DNA from: Flavobacterium sp.
Lineage (GTDB): Bacteria > Bacteroidota > Bacteroidia > Flavobacteriales > Flavobacteriaceae
NCBI GenBank assembly: GCA_016787805.1
Contig: JAEUTY010000048.1
Coordinates: 18,170 to 82,169 of the forward strand
DNA: 64,000 nt
Reading direction: 5' to 3'
The notes under the pieces were generated by a model. It saw only the letters and a list, made by a program, of their open reading frames with translations, had not been told where the DNA came from and did no database searches. Shown here piece after piece: positions 25,291 to 34,187 of this stretch; position 1 is the stretch's first letter, and each line of letters starts with the position of its first letter. The translations under genes were made by a program, and so were the position numbers.

Positions 25291-27525
25291 ATGAAATTAC
25301 TACTTCCTTTTCTTTTGACACTAATGGGTTATTTTTCCTTTGCTCAAATCGGAATTAATACCTCCAATCCGCAATCGCAATTGGATATAACAGCTAGCAA
25401 TAGTGTTACACCTTCTAATACAGATGGAATTCTTATACCAAGGATTAGTGCTTTTCCTGCAACTAATCCGACAGCTTCACAAAACGGAATGATGGTGTTT
25501 TTAACGGCAACTTCTGCTGGAAAACAACCTGGTTTTTACTATTGGGATAGTACTACAACCAGTTGGATTGGTATTAATTCTACTGTAAATGGAGATACTG
25601 ATTGGTTAAAATATCCTGGCGGAACAGTACCAAGCTATTCAGATGATGTCATGCATGGCGGCAAGGTGATCATCGGATCAGTACCTTACACAGGAAAATC
25701 ATTAAACGTAACTTCCAGCGGAATTTACAATCAAGTGGCCGGACAATCAGAGGGAATTTACAACTATGTTGATGGTAGCATAGGCGGAAATGTATTCGCT
25801 AATTACACTCGTTTGTATGGTAATGGTTCTGGTGGCGCTCAGGTTGGAAATTACATCAAAATAGAAAGTACCAATAATGTGGCTGAACACGATGGCGTTT
25901 GGATAGACATGAATAATGTTAATACAACAGGAAATAACAGAAATGGGATGCGTGTTGATATTTCGGGCACCGCAAACAGTGGAAATCATGTTGGATTAAA
26001 TAATAATATCCAATCTAATTTTTCCTCTTTTGGAAGAAAGTATGGTGTACAAAATAACATGGGTGGAACAGGCGAAAATTATGGTATACATAATAGTTTT
26101 TCCTCAGGTACATTTGGCTATGGCTACTACAATAGCTTTATCGTTCCTGGATTAGGTCTGTACAGCCAATTTACTGCTACAACTTCAGCTACACAATACG
26201 GTGTTTACAACAATTATAGCGGCACATCAACAGGAATTAATTATGGTATTTATACTACTCTAAATCAAGGAAGTGGCACTGAATACGGAACCTACAATGA
26301 GATTCAAAACAACACCAATGGAGTAAAATACGGAACTTATAATCGTTTTTTAAGCACTGGAACAGGTGCTAAATATGGAACTTATAATGACTTTTCGGGA
26401 AACATTGCTTTTCCTTTATACGGTAATTATACTAATGTAAACACAGCCAATTCCACACAAGCCATTTATGGCAATTATTTCAATATGTCTGTTACGGGAA
26501 ATAGCTCAACATTGAGGACAGCCAATTTTAATTCGATTACTGGAACTGGAACTGGAACCGTTTCTGGCATGTTCAACAGCATCACTTATTCGGGCACTGG
26601 CTTTAAAGTAGGAGTTGAAAATAGCTTTAGCGGCAATAGTACTACAGGTTCCACTAGCGGATTTAGAAATACTTTCAGCGGCGAGGCTACTGATTTTTAT
26701 GGTTATTATAACTTCTTTAATACCACAGGGACTGCTACCCAATACGGAATAATGAATGCATCTAACGGAACCAACTCAGGTGCGCAATATGGTGTTTACA
26801 ATAATTTTAATAATGCAGCAACAGGAGTAGTGACCGGAATGCACAATGTTATTGACCGAAATTCGGCTTCAATTTTGTATGGATTAAACAATGATTTACG
26901 CCCGAACGGTTCTGGTAACAGTTATGGCGTTCATACGCGATTTGCAGGAAGCGGAACTGGAGATTGGTACTCCAATTACACGGATATAACCAATGGTGGA
27001 GCGGGAAGCAAATATGGTTTTTATGCTTTAATTCGAACAGCATCCGGCGGACAACATTATGGCATTTACAGCGAAGCTTTAAAATCGGGCGCATTTGCAG
27101 GTTATTTCCTTGGAAATGTTTCCATCGGAACTACTACAACAAATAATTATATTCTCCCAACTTCAAGAGGAACCAATGGTCAAACGATGCAAATTGACGG
27201 AACTGGAACCGTAAATTGGGTGGATCCATCATTACGAAATTACGTTACTACGGGAGCATCAACTGGAATTTACAATGTCAATATAGTAGAATATACCATT
27301 CGAGTGTATAATGGAATTTCAGAAATTCGATTGCCTAATGCGGTCGGAAATCAAGGTAAGATTTTTATTGTAATTGGTAGTAATGGCATTGGTTCTAAAA
27401 TATTCTCAACTTCGGGTGGATTTATTTATGATGACGTTACAAATTCTAACATTTCATCAATCAACGCTAACGAACGCTATTCTGTACAAAGCGACGGGAC
27501 TGATTGGATTGTGATTGGTCGTTAA
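25291..27525 (+). CDS. Secreted YGxYN-repeat protein
   Basis: 744 residues. A signal peptide (LLLPFLLTLMGYFSFAQ) leads into IGINTSNPQSQLDITAS and GILIPRISAF, an N-terminal module shared with the gene at 34188 and resembling those of tail-fibre-like surface proteins. Residues about 150-615 hold roughly twenty imperfect repeats of 20-25 residues with the core YGxYN (YGVYNNYSGTSTGINYG, YGTYNEIQNNTNGVKYG), rich in Gly, Asn, Ser and Thr, likely a stacked beta structure. The last 110 residues are a different beta domain. Codon use follows the neighbours, so I see no sign of recent import. Probably a surface or adhesive protein. Confidence 0.78.
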   Translation: MKLLLPFLLTLMGYFSFAQIGINTSNPQSQLDITASNSVTPSNTDGILIPRISAFPATNPTASQNGMMVFLTATSAGKQPGFYYWDSTTTSWIGINSTVNGDTDWLKYPGGTVPSYSDDVMHGGKVIIGSVPYTGKSLNVTSSGIYNQVAGQSEGIYNYVDGSIGGNVFANYTRLYGNGSGGAQVGNYIKIESTNNVAEHDGVWIDMNNVNTTGNNRNGMRVDISGTANSGNHVGLNNNIQSNFSSFGRKYGVQNNMGGTGENYGIHNSFSSGTFGYGYYNSFIVPGLGLYSQFTATTSATQYGVYNNYSGTSTGINYGIYTTLNQGSGTEYGTYNEIQNNTNGVKYGTYNRFLSTGTGAKYGTYNDFSGNIAFPLYGNYTNVNTANSTQAIYGNYFNMSVTGNSSTLRTANFNSITGTGTGTVSGMFNSITYSGTGFKVGVENSFSGNSTTGSTSGFRNTFSGEATDFYGYYNFFNTTGTATQYGIMNASNGTNSGAQYGVYNNFNNAATGVVTGMHNVIDRNSASILYGLNNDLRPNGSGNSYGVHTRFAGSGTGDWYSNYTDITNGGAGSKYGFYALIRTASGGQHYGIYSEALKSGAFAGYFLGNVSIGTTTTNNYILPTSRGTNGQTMQIDGTGTVNWVDPSLRNYVTTGASTGIYNVNIVEYTIRVYNGISEIRLPNAVGNQGKIFIVIGSNGIGSKIFSTSGGFIYDDVTNSNISSINANERYSVQSDGTDWIVIGR

Positions 27526-27528
27526 TAA

Positions 27529-27564
27529 TGTAACATCAATCCTGTTACAATTGTCCAATCAACT
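27529..27564 (+). promoter_or_regulatory. GTAACA/TGTTAC element upstream of the hybrid regulator
   Basis: GTAACA (27530-27535), seven bases, TGTTAC (27543-27548) is a perfect inverted repeat just after the stop of the previous gene. The 22 bases from 27543 match 18 of 22 with those at 30396, ahead of the operon on the other side of the regulator. I infer binding by the AraC-type domain of the protein encoded at 27619. Confidence 0.45.
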
Positions 27565-27618
27565 CCTCTTTTATATCCTTAAAATTGTATAACTTTACTT
27601 TATCAATTTTTTATAGAT

Positions 27619-30366
27619 ATGAAAAAGACTTTCATTTTATTAGCTATTCTCTTTTCTGTCAAAAGTTTAACCCAAAATAAAGAGGTTGAAACTATTGAAA
27701 AACTTTTATCCAAAACAAGTGAAGCTGTAAAAGAGAATAAATTAGATAGTGCCAACTACTATTCTAACCAAGCATTAAAAAAAGCTGATGCCATTGGTAA
27801 CTTAAAGTATCAAGCTAAAAGTAAAATGGCTATTGCTCAAATTTCTTTTTCCATAGGCAATAAAAAACAAGCTTATGAAAAAGCTAACGATGTTTTGAAA
27901 ATTGCAAAAAAAATAAATGACCAAGAACTTATTATTGATGCTAGCTTACAAATTGCCAATGTTCATTTCTACAATATGGATGATGAAAAAGCAATGCAGT
28001 TATACAAAAACATTGAAAAAATTGCTGAGAAGAATAAGATTCTTAACAAGACTGTAGTTAAAACTTTATCCAATATTGGACTATTGTTTTTTAGAGCCAC
28101 CAATAATTCAGCAACTAACTTAAAAAATGCTGAAAACTATTTTAAAAAATCAATAGACGCTTCAATTAAAATAAAAGACAAAGAAGAAGAACACATTTCG
28201 TTGTGCTTTTTGGGTGGCGTTTACAATGCAACTGGTGAATTTGACAAAGCCATTGAAATCGATTTACAGGCTTACAATTTCTTCAAAAAAACTAATAACT
28301 TCAATCGAATTCCACATGCTCTATACGGATTAGGCGAGGCCTACATTGGAAAAGGAGATTTTAAATCGGCCGAAAAATATTATAAGGAATTTGTTCAATT
28401 GAACGAGGATATGAATAATAATAATGGTTTGGCCAAATCGCATTGGGCATTAGCACAACTATACAATGCTTCCAAACAATTTGATAAAGCAGCAGAAGAA
28501 TATGAAAAATCAATTCATTTTTTTAAGAACGATGAAACTATTGAATTAGGAGCGCTTTCAGCCGTATATAATGAACTTTCAGATACTTATTATAAGTCTG
28601 GTAACTATAAAAAAGCTTACGATTTTTTAGGAGAATACATTACGGTTGAAGATTCTATCAAACGCTCTGAGAGCGAAATTGCAATCTCTGAATTGGAAAC
28701 CAAATACCAAGCCAACAAAAAAGAACAAGAACTTAAGTTACTTTCTGAGAAATCGAAACTCCAAAATATTATTTATCTCAGCTTGTTAGGTCTTTTAGTT
28801 GCGCTCGGAGGGTTTTTATTTTACGGCTATCGAAACAAAATCAAAACGGCCGAAAAACTCAGAGAATTGAACGATTTAAAATCGCGTTTCTTTGCCAATA
28901 TCTCGCACGAATTTAGAACACCGTTAACGTTGATTAAAAGTCCTTTACAAAGCCTACAAAACGAAATTAAAGACCAAAATCAAAAAACCAAACTTCATCT
29001 AATCGATAAAAACTCCAATCGAATGTTGGATTTAGTTGACCAATTGCTCGAATTATCCAAAATTGATAGCGGAAAATTACAATTACTTTTGAAAGAAGGC
29101 AACATTGGCACTTTTCTCACTTCTATTGTTGAACCTTTTGAATACCAAGCCAAAGAGCGAGAACTGAAATTCGATTCAACGATTGCAAAAACAAATGAAA
29201 ATCACTATTTTGACAAAGATGTAATCGAAAAAATAGTGACCAATTTATTGTCCAACGCATTAAAATACACGCCTGAAAATCAAACTATTAAATTTTCTTC
29301 TTTCATCGAAAATAAGCAATTAAAGCTAATCGTTTCCAATTCGGGTTCCGAAATCAAAAAAGACGATTTACCTAAACTTTTTGAGCGCTTTTATCAAAAA
29401 AATGAAACCCAAAAAGGAGTTGGCATTGGATTAGCATTGGTGAAAGAGTTGGTTGATTTGTATAAAGGAAAAATTGAAACTAAGTTAGATCATACTACGC
29501 TGAGTTTTGTAATTGAGTTGCCTCTCGATTCCATTGCTACGAATGCTGTACTTATTGATAAAAAAGAACCTCAAAATAATACTTTCGAAGAAGTTTGGGT
29601 TGAAAATGAATTACCTTCTCTTCTTATTGTAGATGACAATCAGGATATTCGATTGGTTTTGAGGGATTTATTTAAGAATAATTATCAAATCATTGAAGCT
29701 ACTGATGGAGAACAAGCCTTAGAAATAGCACTAAGGGAAATTCCTGATTGTATTATTTCCGATGTAATGATGCCCAAAATGGACGGCTTTGAATTCACCA
29801 AAGCAATAAAAACAAATGAGTTAACTTCATTCATTCCAATAATATTGTTGACCGCCAAAACATCCGATGAAGCGCATTTACAAGGATTAAAAAGTACTGC
29901 TGATGCATATCTAACAAAGCCTTTTAACAATGATATTGTAAGAGAAACGGTTCTACAAATTCTCAACGAACGCAAAAAACTCCACGATCGCTACAGTCAT
30001 GAATTAATTTTAAAACCAACTGATATCGTGATCAATTCAGTGGATGAAAAATTCCTAGAAAAATTACAGCTGGTTTTAGATAAAGAACTTACAAATGCAG
30101 ACTTTTCTGCTGATGACTTTGCCTCATTTATGGGCGTAAGTCGCATGCAATTGCACCGAAAATTAAAATCGCTATTGGGCGTTTCAACTACCGAATTTTT
30201 ACGCAAAGAACGCTTAAAAATGGCCGCTGCATTGATTAAAAAAGGAGGCGTTAATATTTCTGAAATTGCCTACGCTGTCGGTTTCAATGACATCTCTTAT
30301 TTTAATCGTTGTTTCAAAGAACAGTTCGATTGCACTCCAAAAGATTTCATAAACAAAAGTTCATAA
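27619..30366 (+). CDS. Hybrid two-component regulator with TPR sensor, histidine kinase, receiver and AraC-type HTH
   Basis: 915 residues, a whole phosphorelay in one membrane protein. A signal peptide (FILLAILFSVKSLTQ) precedes about eight TPR-like repeats (residues 25-350), then a helix (YLSLLGLLVALGGFLFYGY, about 383-402). HisKA follows with SHEFRTPLTLI (His430), HATPase with IEKIVTNLLSNALKYTPEN and GIGLALVKELVDLYKGKI, a receiver with CIISDVMMPKMDGF (phospho-acceptor Asp715), and a C-terminal AraC domain (FMGVSRMQLHRKLKSLLG, IAYAVGFNDISYFNRCFKEQ). Unlike Bacteroides glycan-sensing HTCS it has TPRs, not propellers, in the sensor. TGTTACA repeats lie on both sides of the gene, so it probably controls itself and the downstream operon. 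Confidence 0.92.
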   Translation: MKKTFILLAILFSVKSLTQNKEVETIEKLLSKTSEAVKENKLDSANYYSNQALKKADAIGNLKYQAKSKMAIAQISFSIGNKKQAYEKANDVLKIAKKINDQELIIDASLQIANVHFYNMDDEKAMQLYKNIEKIAEKNKILNKTVVKTLSNIGLLFFRATNNSATNLKNAENYFKKSIDASIKIKDKEEEHISLCFLGGVYNATGEFDKAIEIDLQAYNFFKKTNNFNRIPHALYGLGEAYIGKGDFKSAEKYYKEFVQLNEDMNNNNGLAKSHWALAQLYNASKQFDKAAEEYEKSIHFFKNDETIELGALSAVYNELSDTYYKSGNYKKAYDFLGEYITVEDSIKRSESEIAISELETKYQANKKEQELKLLSEKSKLQNIIYLSLLGLLVALGGFLFYGYRNKIKTAEKLRELNDLKSRFFANISHEFRTPLTLIKSPLQSLQNEIKDQNQKTKLHLIDKNSNRMLDLVDQLLELSKIDSGKLQLLLKEGNIGTFLTSIVEPFEYQAKERELKFDSTIAKTNENHYFDKDVIEKIVTNLLSNALKYTPENQTIKFSSFIENKQLKLIVSNSGSEIKKDDLPKLFERFYQKNETQKGVGIGLALVKELVDLYKGKIETKLDHTTLSFVIELPLDSIATNAVLIDKKEPQNNTFEEVWVENELPSLLIVDDNQDIRLVLRDLFKNNYQIIEATDGEQALEIALREIPDCIISDVMMPKMDGFEFTKAIKTNELTSFIPIILLTAKTSDEAHLQGLKSTADAYLTKPFNNDIVRETVLQILNERKKLHDRYSHELILKPTDIVINSVDEKFLEKLQLVLDKELTNADFSADDFASFMGVSRMQLHRKLKSLLGVSTTEFLRKERLKMAAALIKKGGVNISEIAYAVGFNDISYFNRCFKEQFDCTPKDFINKSS

Positions 30367-30395
30367 ACCGCTAAAAAACAACCAATTATACTTGT

Positions 30396-30438
30396 TGTTA
30401 CATTTCTCCAAGCGACTGTTACAATAGTCTATTGATTA
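30396..30438 (+). promoter_or_regulatory. Tandem TGTTACA repeats upstream of the surface-protein operon
   Basis: TGTTACA begins at 30396 and again at 30417, a 21-base step, which places both on the same face of the helix, as expected for an AraC-family protein. The second copy ends 49 bases before the start codon at 30488. TTGTAC words follow (30447, 30464). Confidence 0.5.
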
Positions 30439-30487
30439 GTGTTGCATTGTACGCAATTTTGCCTTGTACAATTAAAAACACATAATC

Positions 30488-31030
30488 ATGAAAACAAAAT
30501 TTATTCTAGCCTTTATTGGTAGCTATTTATTACTTACGGCTTGCTCTGCTGATGATGGTAAAGATGGTCAACAAGGTCCACAAGGTCCTGCGGGAACAGC
30601 CAACATAATGTACAGCAACTGGATCAATCAAAATTGGAACATGGACGATGCCAGTACTTTCAAACAAATGCGAGTTACTGACAGTCATATAACAGATGCT
30701 TTTTTGGCAGAAGGCGGAGTTGTGTTAGGCTTTTTTAGATTTCAAGAAAATGTTCCTTTTGCACTTCCTCATCAAGATTTTACCAATAAAAATATAAGAG
30801 AATCATATCCTGTGCACTTTGCTTCAAATGGCGAAATGCGTTTTGTGATACAAAGTACTGATGGAACTGCATTGACACCAGCTGAAGTAAATGGCAGCGG
30901 AACCGGAATTAATCCGCAATACAAATACATTCTTATTCCTGGTGGAGTTAACATTACAGGAAAAAAGGCTTCTGACTTAAGCAAAATGAGTTATCACGAC
31001 ATTTGCAAAGCGCTTAACATTCCTGAATAG
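30488..31030 (+). CDS. Lipoprotein with short collagen-like segment
   Basis: 180 residues. The lipoprotein signal (FIGSYLLLTACSADDGK, lipid on Cys19) is followed by a short Gly-x-y stretch (GKDGQQGPQGPAGTA) and a mixed domain with MYSNWINQNWNMDDASTF and YKYILIPGGVNITGKKAS. Similar collagen-like lipoproteins are frequent in this phylum; the function is unknown. It is the first gene of a tight rightward run to 35612 with gaps of 1-40 bases and is preceded by the candidate AraC-type operator. Confidence 0.75.
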   Translation: MKTKFILAFIGSYLLLTACSADDGKDGQQGPQGPAGTANIMYSNWINQNWNMDDASTFKQMRVTDSHITDAFLAEGGVVLGFFRFQENVPFALPHQDFTNKNIRESYPVHFASNGEMRFVIQSTDGTALTPAEVNGSGTGINPQYKYILIPGGVNITGKKASDLSKMSYHDICKALNIPE

Positions 31031-31056
31031 CAATCAATTAAACTAAAAATTAAATT

Positions 31057-32328
31057 ATGAAAACTAAACTATTGCTCATCACAATTATAGCTTTTTCATG
31101 GAATTGTCACGCTCAAATTTTAGACAACCTAATGAAAAAAGCTGAAAAAGCGGCCGAACGAACAGTTGAACGAAAAGTAGAACAAAAGGTCGAAAAAAAG
31201 ACAGAAGAAGGCATGGACAAGGTGCTTAATCCGAAGAAAAAATCGGCGAAAGAAAACAATGGGACAACTGCAGAAAAAAACTCAAAAAAGAAAAAAAATG
31301 CAAAATCAGCCAACGATTTTGTAGCAGGAACCAAAGTGATTGCTAGTGATGATTTTGCGCAAGATGCTGTTGGAGATTTTCCTGTGAATTGGTCAACTAA
31401 TAGTAGTGGCGAGGTCGTGACTTTTGATGGTTCGGAAACCAAATGGTTAAAATTGTCTGACAAAGGCAACTTTACACCTAACAATTTTAAAAAACTGCCT
31501 GACAATTTCACTTTTGAGTTTGATTTGTATTCGACCGAAGAATTCTCTTATTATTCATCGGGTTTGCGAATCGGATTCATCGAATCAAAGAAGAAAAACG
31601 ATTATTTGCGTTGGAGCGAGTTTAAAAATGGAGACGAAGGTGTGATTTTGGGTTTGCATCCACAAGTGGCGGGTGGTCAAAGTAAAGGTCAAGCCTATTT
31701 TAAAGTGATTAATAATGGCGGAGAAATTATGACTAATGAGGTCGAAACTGAAAGTTATAACAACTCCAATTCGACAGCAAAAGTTCAAATATGGCGCCAG
31801 AAAAATCGTCTTCGAATGTACATTAATGGTGACAAAATTTGGGATTTGCCCAATGCGTTTCAAGATGCACAGTACAACGGAATTGTATTCTATCTGTACA
31901 ATTACCATGAAAAAGACGATTTTTATTACATCGCTAATTTGCGTTTGGCAGAAGCCGGAAAAGACACGCGTCATAAACTCATCGAAACAGGCAGTTTTAC
32001 AACCAATGAAATTTTATTCGACACAAATAAATCGACCATAAAGCCTTCTAGTGCAAAGGTTTTGGGTGAATTGGGTGAAGCCTTAAAAGAAAATCCCACT
32101 GTAAAAATTAATATTATTGGTCACACCGATAGCGATGGAAAAGACAGCGATAATTTAAAACTGTCGCAACAACGTGCCGAAAGCGTTAAAAATTACCTCA
32201 ACAAAAATTTTGGAATTGAAACTAGTCGAATGACTACCGAAGGAAAAGGCGAAACCGAGCCAATTTCTACTTCCAATACTGAGGAAGCCAAAAAACAAAA
32301 CCGCAGAGTAGAATTTAAAATCATTTAA
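31057..32328 (+). CDS. OmpA-family protein with lectin-like domain
   Basis: 423 residues. Signal peptide (LLLITIIAFSWNCHAQ), a highly charged coiled-coil region (residues about 20-85, KKAEKAAERTVERKVEQKVE), a concanavalin-like beta domain (about 95-300, DNFTFEFDLYSTEEFSYYSS and LRMYINGDKIWDLPNAF) and a C-terminal OmpA peptidoglycan-binding domain (ILFDTNKSTIKPSSAKVLGE, then IIGHTDSDGKDSDNLKLSQQ and NRRVEFKI). It likely tethers an envelope component to peptidoglycan. It lies 26 bases after the previous gene in the same operon. Confidence 0.85.
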   Translation: MKTKLLLITIIAFSWNCHAQILDNLMKKAEKAAERTVERKVEQKVEKKTEEGMDKVLNPKKKSAKENNGTTAEKNSKKKKNAKSANDFVAGTKVIASDDFAQDAVGDFPVNWSTNSSGEVVTFDGSETKWLKLSDKGNFTPNNFKKLPDNFTFEFDLYSTEEFSYYSSGLRIGFIESKKKNDYLRWSEFKNGDEGVILGLHPQVAGGQSKGQAYFKVINNGGEIMTNEVETESYNNSNSTAKVQIWRQKNRLRMYINGDKIWDLPNAFQDAQYNGIVFYLYNYHEKDDFYYIANLRLAEAGKDTRHKLIETGSFTTNEILFDTNKSTIKPSSAKVLGELGEALKENPTVKINIIGHTDSDGKDSDNLKLSQQRAESVKNYLNKNFGIETSRMTTEGKGETEPISTSNTEEAKKQNRRVEFKII

Positions 32329-32348
32329 TAAATTAAAAAAACAAGATC

Positions 32349-32927
32349 ATGAAAAATTATTTAACCAAAACCATTTTAGCAATTGTAATTACTATGTCAT
32401 TCGTATCATGTTCAAAAGACGACGGGCCGACATTCAGCGAAGAAAACTTTTTACCAGGATACTTGACTAACTCTGGCTTTTCAGCCATTAGTAGTAGTCA
32501 TGTTGACTCAGGAAATTACGAATTTGGTGTAGAATTTACTCCGTTAGTTAAAGGAAAAATTACGGCTCTAAGAGTAAAGCTTCCTGCTGTTAATAATAGT
32601 TTACGAATCACAATTTGGGACAAAGCCACAACTACTCCAATTCGCACTGAAACGGTAAACGTAAACACTTTTGACACCGAACAAAGTTTTGATATTACCG
32701 ATTTAGAGCTAACGGCAGATCATCAATATGCCTTAACAATGAACTCTAATGATTGGTATGAGCGCGAAAGAACAGGAGGCACTAATGCAACCTATCCTAT
32801 TACTTCAAACAATATTAAAATTGATAGCTATAAATGGATAAGTGGAACTACACAATCTTATCCAACAAACTTAGCATTAAATTATTACGCAGGTGATTTA
32901 TCATTCAATTTTATTCAAGTAGAATAA
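32349..32927 (+). CDS. DUF4082 lipoprotein
   Basis: 192 residues. Lipobox MSFVSCSKDDG (lipid on Cys21). The mature protein is one DUF4082-like beta-sandwich: YEFGVEFTPLVKGKITALRV, then LRITIWDKATTTPIRTETV and FDITDLELTADHQYALTMNS, ending LALNYYAGDLSFNFI. DUF4082 is found in surface proteins and may bind carbohydrate; the role here is inferred. It follows the OmpA-like gene by 20 bases in the same operon. Confidence 0.8.
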   Translation: MKNYLTKTILAIVITMSFVSCSKDDGPTFSEENFLPGYLTNSGFSAISSSHVDSGNYEFGVEFTPLVKGKITALRVKLPAVNNSLRITIWDKATTTPIRTETVNVNTFDTEQSFDITDLELTADHQYALTMNSNDWYERERTGGTNATYPITSNNIKIDSYKWISGTTQSYPTNLALNYYAGDLSFNFIQVE

Positions 32928-32966
32928 TATTTTTTAAAATGAGATTGTTCTGAAAACTGCTGTTCC

Positions 32967-33125
32967 ATGCCAAATAAAAAGAAGAAAAAATACGTAGGTA
33001 AATTGGAAGAATTTCCTTCCAAAACCATTTTCATCAATGTCAATCATTTGGAGAATGGAAACTACGAATTGAATATCATTCAGAAGAATAAACTGATTTT
33101 AAAGACAACATTTATAAAAAAATAA
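32967..33125 (+). CDS. Small basic protein, 52 residues
   Basis: ATG 32967 to TAA 33123-33125, one base before the next ATG. It begins MPNKKKKKYVGKLEEFPSK and continues TIFINVNHLENGNYELNIIQ, ending TTFIKK. The second half looks like a beta-hairpin and recalls the last strands of T9SS sorting domains (NHLENGNYELNII), but there is no signal peptide. Position in an operon and coupling to the next gene argue that it is translated; I recall similar small basic proteins in Flavobacterium but cannot name a family. Confidence 0.5.
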   Translation: MPNKKKKKYVGKLEEFPSKTIFINVNHLENGNYELNIIQKNKLILKTTFIKK

Positions 33126-33126
33126 A

Positions 33127-34149
33127 ATGAAAACAATACTAAAAACAATAGCTTTTTTATTCATTATCACAACTTTATCTTGTAGTAATGATGACTCAAA
33201 TTCTTCTACACCTGAAGTAGACAAAGATATTTATGCATGTGGTATAGGGTCGAATGGAACAAACAACATTGCCAAAGTATGGAAAAATGGAGCAGTTACA
33301 AATTTGACCGATGGAACAAAAAATACTATTGCGCGTTCTGTATTTGTTTCAGGATCTGATGTTTATGTTGCTGGTTATGAAGAGAATAGCCTTACAAGAA
33401 TAGCTAAAGTATGGAAAAATGGAGTGGTTACTGATTTAAGCGATGGAACTCAGTTTGCTTACGCATACGACGTTGCTGTGTCAGGAACAGATGTTTACGT
33501 AGCTGGTTTTGAATCTAATGGAACTAAAAATGTTGCCAAAATTTGGAAAAATGGAATTGCTACAAATTTAACTGATGGCACAAAAAACGCTTCCGTAGGT
33601 TGTATTGTCGTGTCTGGAAGTGATGTTTATGCAGGAGGCTATGAATCTAATGGCACAAGAAATGTTGCTAAAATTTGGAAAAATGGCGCCGAAATTATTT
33701 TGAGTGATGGCACTTTTGATAATGTAGTTCTTTCAATTGCAATTTCGGGAACAAACATTTATGCTGCTGGCTATGCTTATAACGGAACAAAATATGTTGC
33801 GAAAACATGGAAAAATGGTATCGCAACCTATTTAACAAATGGTGTAAACACATCGTATGCAAATGCAATTGCTGTGGATGGAAACGATGTTTATATAACA
33901 GGTTATGAATCTAATGGCACAGTAAATGTTGCTAAAATCTGGAAAAATGGAGTTCCAACTAATTTAGGCAATGGTACTTCCAATTCTGATGCAAGATGTA
34001 TTGCAATATCTGGATCAGATGTGTTTGTAGGAGGAAGCGAATTCAATGGTACTACTAATTTAGCTACCTTATGGAAAAATGGCACACCAACAATTATGTC
34101 GAATGAAACACCAATGAATGGTTCTGTTTATTCAATATTTATCAAATAG
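33127..34149 (+). CDS. Seven-repeat lipoprotein, probable beta-propeller
   Basis: 340 residues. Lipobox FIITTLSCSNDDS (lipid on Cys19). The rest consists of seven repeats of about 42 residues with the core KxWKNGxxTxLxDGT and DVYVAGYESNGTxNVAK; I count seven WKNG occurrences. Seven blades suggest a closed seven-bladed propeller. Repeats are close to each other in DNA as well (GAATCTAATGGCACA recurs), implying recent internal duplication. No enzyme motif is visible; probably a surface binding protein. It is in the operon that begins at 30488. Confidence 0.78.
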   Translation: MKTILKTIAFLFIITTLSCSNDDSNSSTPEVDKDIYACGIGSNGTNNIAKVWKNGAVTNLTDGTKNTIARSVFVSGSDVYVAGYEENSLTRIAKVWKNGVVTDLSDGTQFAYAYDVAVSGTDVYVAGFESNGTKNVAKIWKNGIATNLTDGTKNASVGCIVVSGSDVYAGGYESNGTRNVAKIWKNGAEIILSDGTFDNVVLSIAISGTNIYAAGYAYNGTKYVAKTWKNGIATYLTNGVNTSYANAIAVDGNDVYITGYESNGTVNVAKIWKNGVPTNLGNGTSNSDARCIAISGSDVFVGGSEFNGTTNLATLWKNGTPTIMSNETPMNGSVYSIFIK

Positions 34150-34187
34150 AATTCTACAGTTAAACTATGAACCATAAAATGACAGCT

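Noticed and set aside
25800-27150. Possible CRISPR-like or satellite array
   Set aside because: The repeats are in frame with one long coding sequence, vary at codon third positions and lack spacers.
31113-31511. 132-codon minus-strand frame in the OmpA-like gene
   Set aside because: Phe/Ser-rich antisense of the Lys/Glu coiled coil.
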